This document shows positions 59,986-64,000 of a stretch of 64,000 nt of DNA, piece after piece. The notes under the pieces were generated by a model. The model made no database searches. It was given only the letters and a program-made list of their open reading frames with translations, and had not been told where the DNA came from. The number at the start of each line of letters is the position of its first letter. Positions within the stretch are counted from its first letter, which is position 1. A program made the translations under genes and the position numbers. This DNA is from Sphagnum compactum (taxonomy: Eukaryota > Bryophyta > Sphagnopsida > Sphagnales), in contig OZ234500.1 of the NCBI GenBank assembly GCA_965153455.1, forward strand, positions 3,844,001 to 3,908,000, in the 5' to 3' direction.

Positions 59986-62463
59986 TAGCTCGCCAGAGGC
60001 AAACTTGGGTTCTTGACAGAAGGTGGCATGGTGAATGCAGAGTTTGGTTCTGTTAGTAGGGACTTTTGAAGATAGACAAGCTGATGTCAGTAATTTCAAT
60101 GTGGTGTGTTTTAGGGTTTTTAACTTCTCGTTTTTAAAACAATGGAGTACTCTGTTTAATGCCTTTTATGTTGAGACAAATCTATGTTATTAGTGATGTT
60201 AATCATGTTCTGTCTTGTGCCCTCACTCACCATTCGAGTTGTGGTTGCTTGGTAAACATATGGTTTTAAGACCCTGTAGTAGTGTGAGGTTGGAGGATGT
60301 GCTATTGTTAACGCTATTGTTTCCAGAAAATGAAATTGTTTTTGAACAAGTCTTCAAAGTTGTCCAGGCTATAAAAAAAATTTGTTATTAATTTTGTACT
60401 TCGTTCTTTTTGATTTTGGGATGTTGAACACCGGTTTATTCTTGTCCTTTTCCACTACTAACGAATCCATGAACCCTAATTGTAATGAAGATGGTAAATG
60501 CATCTAACCCTAAACCGACTGAAATTGCAACCATAATAACCTTTTTTTAAATGGTAATCGAAGTACATTACACACATAAATGAAGGTAGTATATAATTGA
60601 ACACTTTGCAAGTGCAAATCGCGCACGCCTTTTTCTTTTGTTGAATGTACAAGAAATTGTATATAAAGATTAAAGTAACTAACTGATCATAGTTGTTCCC
60701 ATATCTACCAAACCAGTGCAACGCCTCATGAAAAGGCATTCCTTCTTCACACTTGTAGGCCATGCCATCATACTTACGTAGTTGATGGCACCAGGCAAAT
60801 AAAATGCGGTCAACTCTATGGGTATAATCTCACAGCCCCCAAGTTAATGTGAAGTTTTTGTGAAGGTGAGGCACTTGTAAGGGGGGGGAGGGAATCGTCT
60901 TGTCAACATTTCATTTCCAACTGACTTTGTCAAAAGTGTTCATAAAATAATACCAAATGGCATCTCTAAAAGCTCATGATTTAACCAGGAAAGTAGTGGT
61001 TTTGATCCTTCATTCAATAATTTCTAGCAAGCATTTGTGCTCCAAAGAAATAGTGGGAAAATGTACATTCTCAAACCTATAGAATGGGATGACTGGGTGA
61101 TTTAACAAATCAGCCATTGGCATAAAGAAGTATGTTTCTGCACATGCTATGCAAACCACAGGTCAATTAATCGAAGGTATCATCCCCCCAATTATTACTT
61201 TTTCTACTGCCCCTATTGGAGAACATTGTGTCCTGTTCATATTTTGCATATCCAAACCCAATTTCCTACTACTGAAAGGCTGTACTCCATCCAAAGTATT
61301 TTGGACAAGCCATTTTTCCTCTGTATGTGCAGATGCTCTAATTTTGTGTTCACTAAACCAAACAAAAGTAATGCAAGATGGATTCTTCTAAACTCTATGA
61401 GAAAGGAAAACAAAATTTTAAAAAAACATGCAAAACATCAACTAATTACTGGAAGCTTCGCCACTTTTGTGAGTATTAGAGTGTTCGTGGTGTTTTGAGT
61501 AACTTCATTAGTCTTCACATAATTTGCTTGCTGCAGTTTAGAATTCCCTTTTGAGAACAAGAATTTGCCATAGCTGCATGATTTGAAAATAATGACTTAA
61601 CCCAACAAAAGATCTAAATCTTCATGGGAGTAAATTCCAAAGGGGGGGAGCTAAGTTCTAAGCTCAAGACCAATCCAATGCATAGAAAATTCCTCCAGCA
61701 CGTTTTACAGCAATAAGATTTGCTACAATAGCTCATAAATTTGCCTTCAAGTATTTTATTCTACAAACTTGTGAAAAGCAGCAAGAACTTTTTTAATCCT
61801 ACAACGACAACAAAGATAAAACCATAATGCTAAGACAAACATACCACCTTATGTATAAAGCATCATCAATTATGCAACAAATTTGAGTTTGAATTTGATT
61901 GGGAAAGAAGAGACTGGGAGGAAGCAACGCATCCTGAGAAACTCTTTAACAGTAAGATAGACCTGGACAAAGACTATGTATAATAACTCTAATGAGAATT
62001 GAGGAATCTCCATGTTCAAGCCAAAAAGAAGGGACAACACACAAGGGACAAAACTAGATCACAGAAACCAAAATACACACACACACACACAGAGTATGAA
62101 CAAAGTGACAGTCTCTCTCTTGTTCAGGGACCATCAACAGTATAAACTAGGAAAGACTCCCAAAGCATTCAATAGTGAATTTCAGATGCGGTGAAAGCCT
62201 TGGGAGCTTTAGGGTACACCATCTGGACCATTCATATTGATTCCAAATGTCAATCCACCTGATGTGTGCATAGGACTGTGCTCTCCTAAAGACCTATGGA
62301 TGGCAGACAGATAATAGTCTTACATGCACAACCCATTATGTTCAAATCATGATCCTACCTCCTGGGAGTTGAGAGCAACTTGCAACAAATCTTGTTTCTA
62401 AACATGCAGGAAATCCCATGCAAGTATGCACATGAGTAGGGATTGATTGAATGTAGTGCTTAC
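59986..62463. other. Intergenic region between EF1A and the VPS35 copy
   Basis: An open frame on the minus strand (about 60763-60690) begins MAYKCEEGMPFHEALHWFGR and continues YGNNYDQL before a possible donor. It looks like a real protein segment but I cannot name it. The rest shows nothing I can support. An AC microsatellite lies at about 62073-62091. Confidence 0.35.
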
Positions 62464-63982
62464 TGCATCCAACGATGGGACCCATTCACTATCTTGAATA
62501 AGCTCTTTCAAAAGCTCAAATAGAGCATCCACCTTCGGTAACAAAAGAAAAAGAAAATGGCAGCTAAATTGTCAGCAGAGGGGCATGTGCACAGTCTTAA
62601 GGAGAGGAACACATCATTGTGACAGGAAAGTGAGGAGTAACCCGTCTCTGGAACTGTGATCATTGCGGAATTGGAGAGCACAGATTGAATAAGGACCACA
62701 GCCATGACTTTGTTAGTCTCATAATCAAGGTGTTCCATCACCTGTGCATAGTTCCTCAACTTCAGCACCACCACAACATCCTTGTACTTCTCTAGTGGTT
62801 CACTCAGCAGGGCCACAAGTTGCTTCGTTGCCTTACTATCCTTGACCTTCCCTTGCCTTCAAGTTTTTTCACACATGCTCCCTGCAAGGTATGCAACCGA
62901 GTGAGAAGCTCTTCACATTCCACCCTTGTAAATGGCTTAACAAGACAGTTCTACACTCTGGTACAATGCAAAAGCTAAGTGTTAAGCATTGAAACACGTG
63001 TTCTGATGAGTTGTGCATTAAACTCATTAGACAGACTATTATTGCTTCTGATCAGCACTCCCAACAACCACAATACAGAGAGATCTCCTCCTTGGTAAGC
63101 ATTTACTTCAGGAAATCATGGAACCTGTTGGTGCTGTGAACGAGTGTGGAGGAGATCTAAGTAAATGCAGAAAATGCAAAATGTTCAGTGATTGTCTACA
63201 TATAGGACTACATATAGTATCATCACATACAGCATGTTCCAATCTCATCACAGACAGCATGACACAAGGTATCTGATGGGTCAGAGCATACCAGAACTTG
63301 ATCTACATAATCCACCTGATCCATGTACACTCATAGAACAAAATTGAGGAGTGACACATGGCCCAACGAAGGGCATGTCTGGCTGTGTCTCTATAACCTG
63401 CCAGGTTTCAGAGTGTCATCTCGAGCAGAACTTCCACCTAGGAGCTTCAAAGTCCTATGCAGAGACAGGCATTTACTTCTCATTGACCTGCATCTCAAAC
63501 AACCACCTGATGAGAAGAGTAGACACACATCACAAGGAATTGAGCTGCTCACCTCTACAACAGACTGACTAAACCTCAAGAAGGCATCCACCTGCTGAAA
63601 CTTGCATAATACCTGCACTCTATTCCCACTGGTTTTAGTTGCAAAACACTATGTATATGGTGTGCATTTAAGTGTGAAGGTGTAACTGTGTTCTGGCAGC
63701 ATACTTAGAGACGAGCTCCATCAGTTGTGACATCACTGTCTTTATATCAACAGTTGGCTGCATCCATCAGTCAGTGGATAATAAGCGACTCCATTTTACA
63801 GAACAAAAAGCAGATCCATATTAAACAAACAAGGAAGGTGACAAGAAGGGATGACAAACCTGCAACTGGGGACAAGCACCACGAAGTGTTTCCAGTGTCT
63901 GAAGGTGGAAATCATCAGGAAAGACCTGGATGATACAATCCATCAAGTAATATTGTGCAAGCTCATATTTGCAGTTTACAAC
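62464..63982 (-). pseudogene. VPS35: VPS35 (retromer subunit) copy, broken and lacking its 3' end
   Basis: VPS35 is the scaffold of the retromer complex that recycles cargo from endosomes. On the minus strand I read a series of exon-like blocks matching plant VPS35 in order. 63982-63860: [16 protein letters not shown]... to ACPQLQ. From 63757: PTVDIKTVMSQLMELVSKYAA. About 63640-63560: RVQVLCKFQQVDAFLRFSQS. 63397-63292: VIETQPDMPFVG, then VSLLNFVL, a TGA, and DQVDYVDQVL. From 62881: GACVKKLEGKG, then KDSKATKQLVALLSEPLEKY. About 62533-62464: KVDALFELLKELIQD. Splice sites are still recognisable, so this is a genomic duplicate and not a processed copy. Lesions: a frame-shifting deletion near 63358-63364, an in-frame TGA at 63331-63333, and a one-base deletion near 62846-62850. 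No further VPS35 exons are visible towards EF1A. The 5' end lies beyond the window. Confidence 0.85.
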
Positions 63983-64000
63983 CTGCCACCTCTCACATTA

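Noticed and set aside
61149-61498. Overlapping plus-strand open frames
   Set aside because: Composition is like the surrounding non-coding DNA, with no recognisable motif or splice structure.

Overview
The window looks like nuclear DNA of a land plant. It has many short GT-AG introns and long AT-rich intergenic stretches with decayed repeats. It carries a plant-type EF-1alpha gene with a leader intron and a coding intron inside the NKMD motif. It also carries a giant RNF213/mysterin-type gene. I do not know such a gene from flowering plants, so I lean towards a bryophyte, lycophyte or fern, but the sequence alone does not settle this. I recognised no tRNA, rRNA or CRISPR array, though I could not scan exhaustively.

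Layout. Positions 1-2,901 are non-coding, with one partial foldback repeat at the left edge. Positions 2,902-26,338 (minus strand) hold one 24-exon gene for a giant RNF213-like AAA+ ATPase / ubiquitin ligase. All exon phases close and the sum is 14,424 nt, i.e. 4,807 residues plus stop. Its introns hold several families of short palindromic repeats. Positions 26,339-28,630 are its presumed leader and promoter. From about 28,630 to 52,140 is an AT-rich, gene-poor tract with tandem duplications, dispersed short repeats and one decayed Ty3/Gypsy retrotransposon (about 40,060-42,073, minus). Positions 52,463-54,105 (plus) hold an unrecognised gene whose main exon encodes eight 30-residue repeats. 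EF-1alpha lies at about 57,840-59,795 (plus). At the right edge, 62,464-63,982 (minus), lies a broken VPS35 (retromer) copy with a nonsense codon, two frame lesions and no detectable 3' exons.

How the genes relate. I see no operon-like or pathway link between neighbours. The RNF213-like gene is the exceptional item. It keeps intact Walker A and B motifs in AAA3 and AAA4 and a Walker A motif in AAA2. It has an RZ zinc finger in which one canonical ligand appears to have moved by two residues. Where animal RNF213 carries its RING finger it has only a short acidic linker. If the model holds, it would be a naturally RING-less member of the family in a plant.
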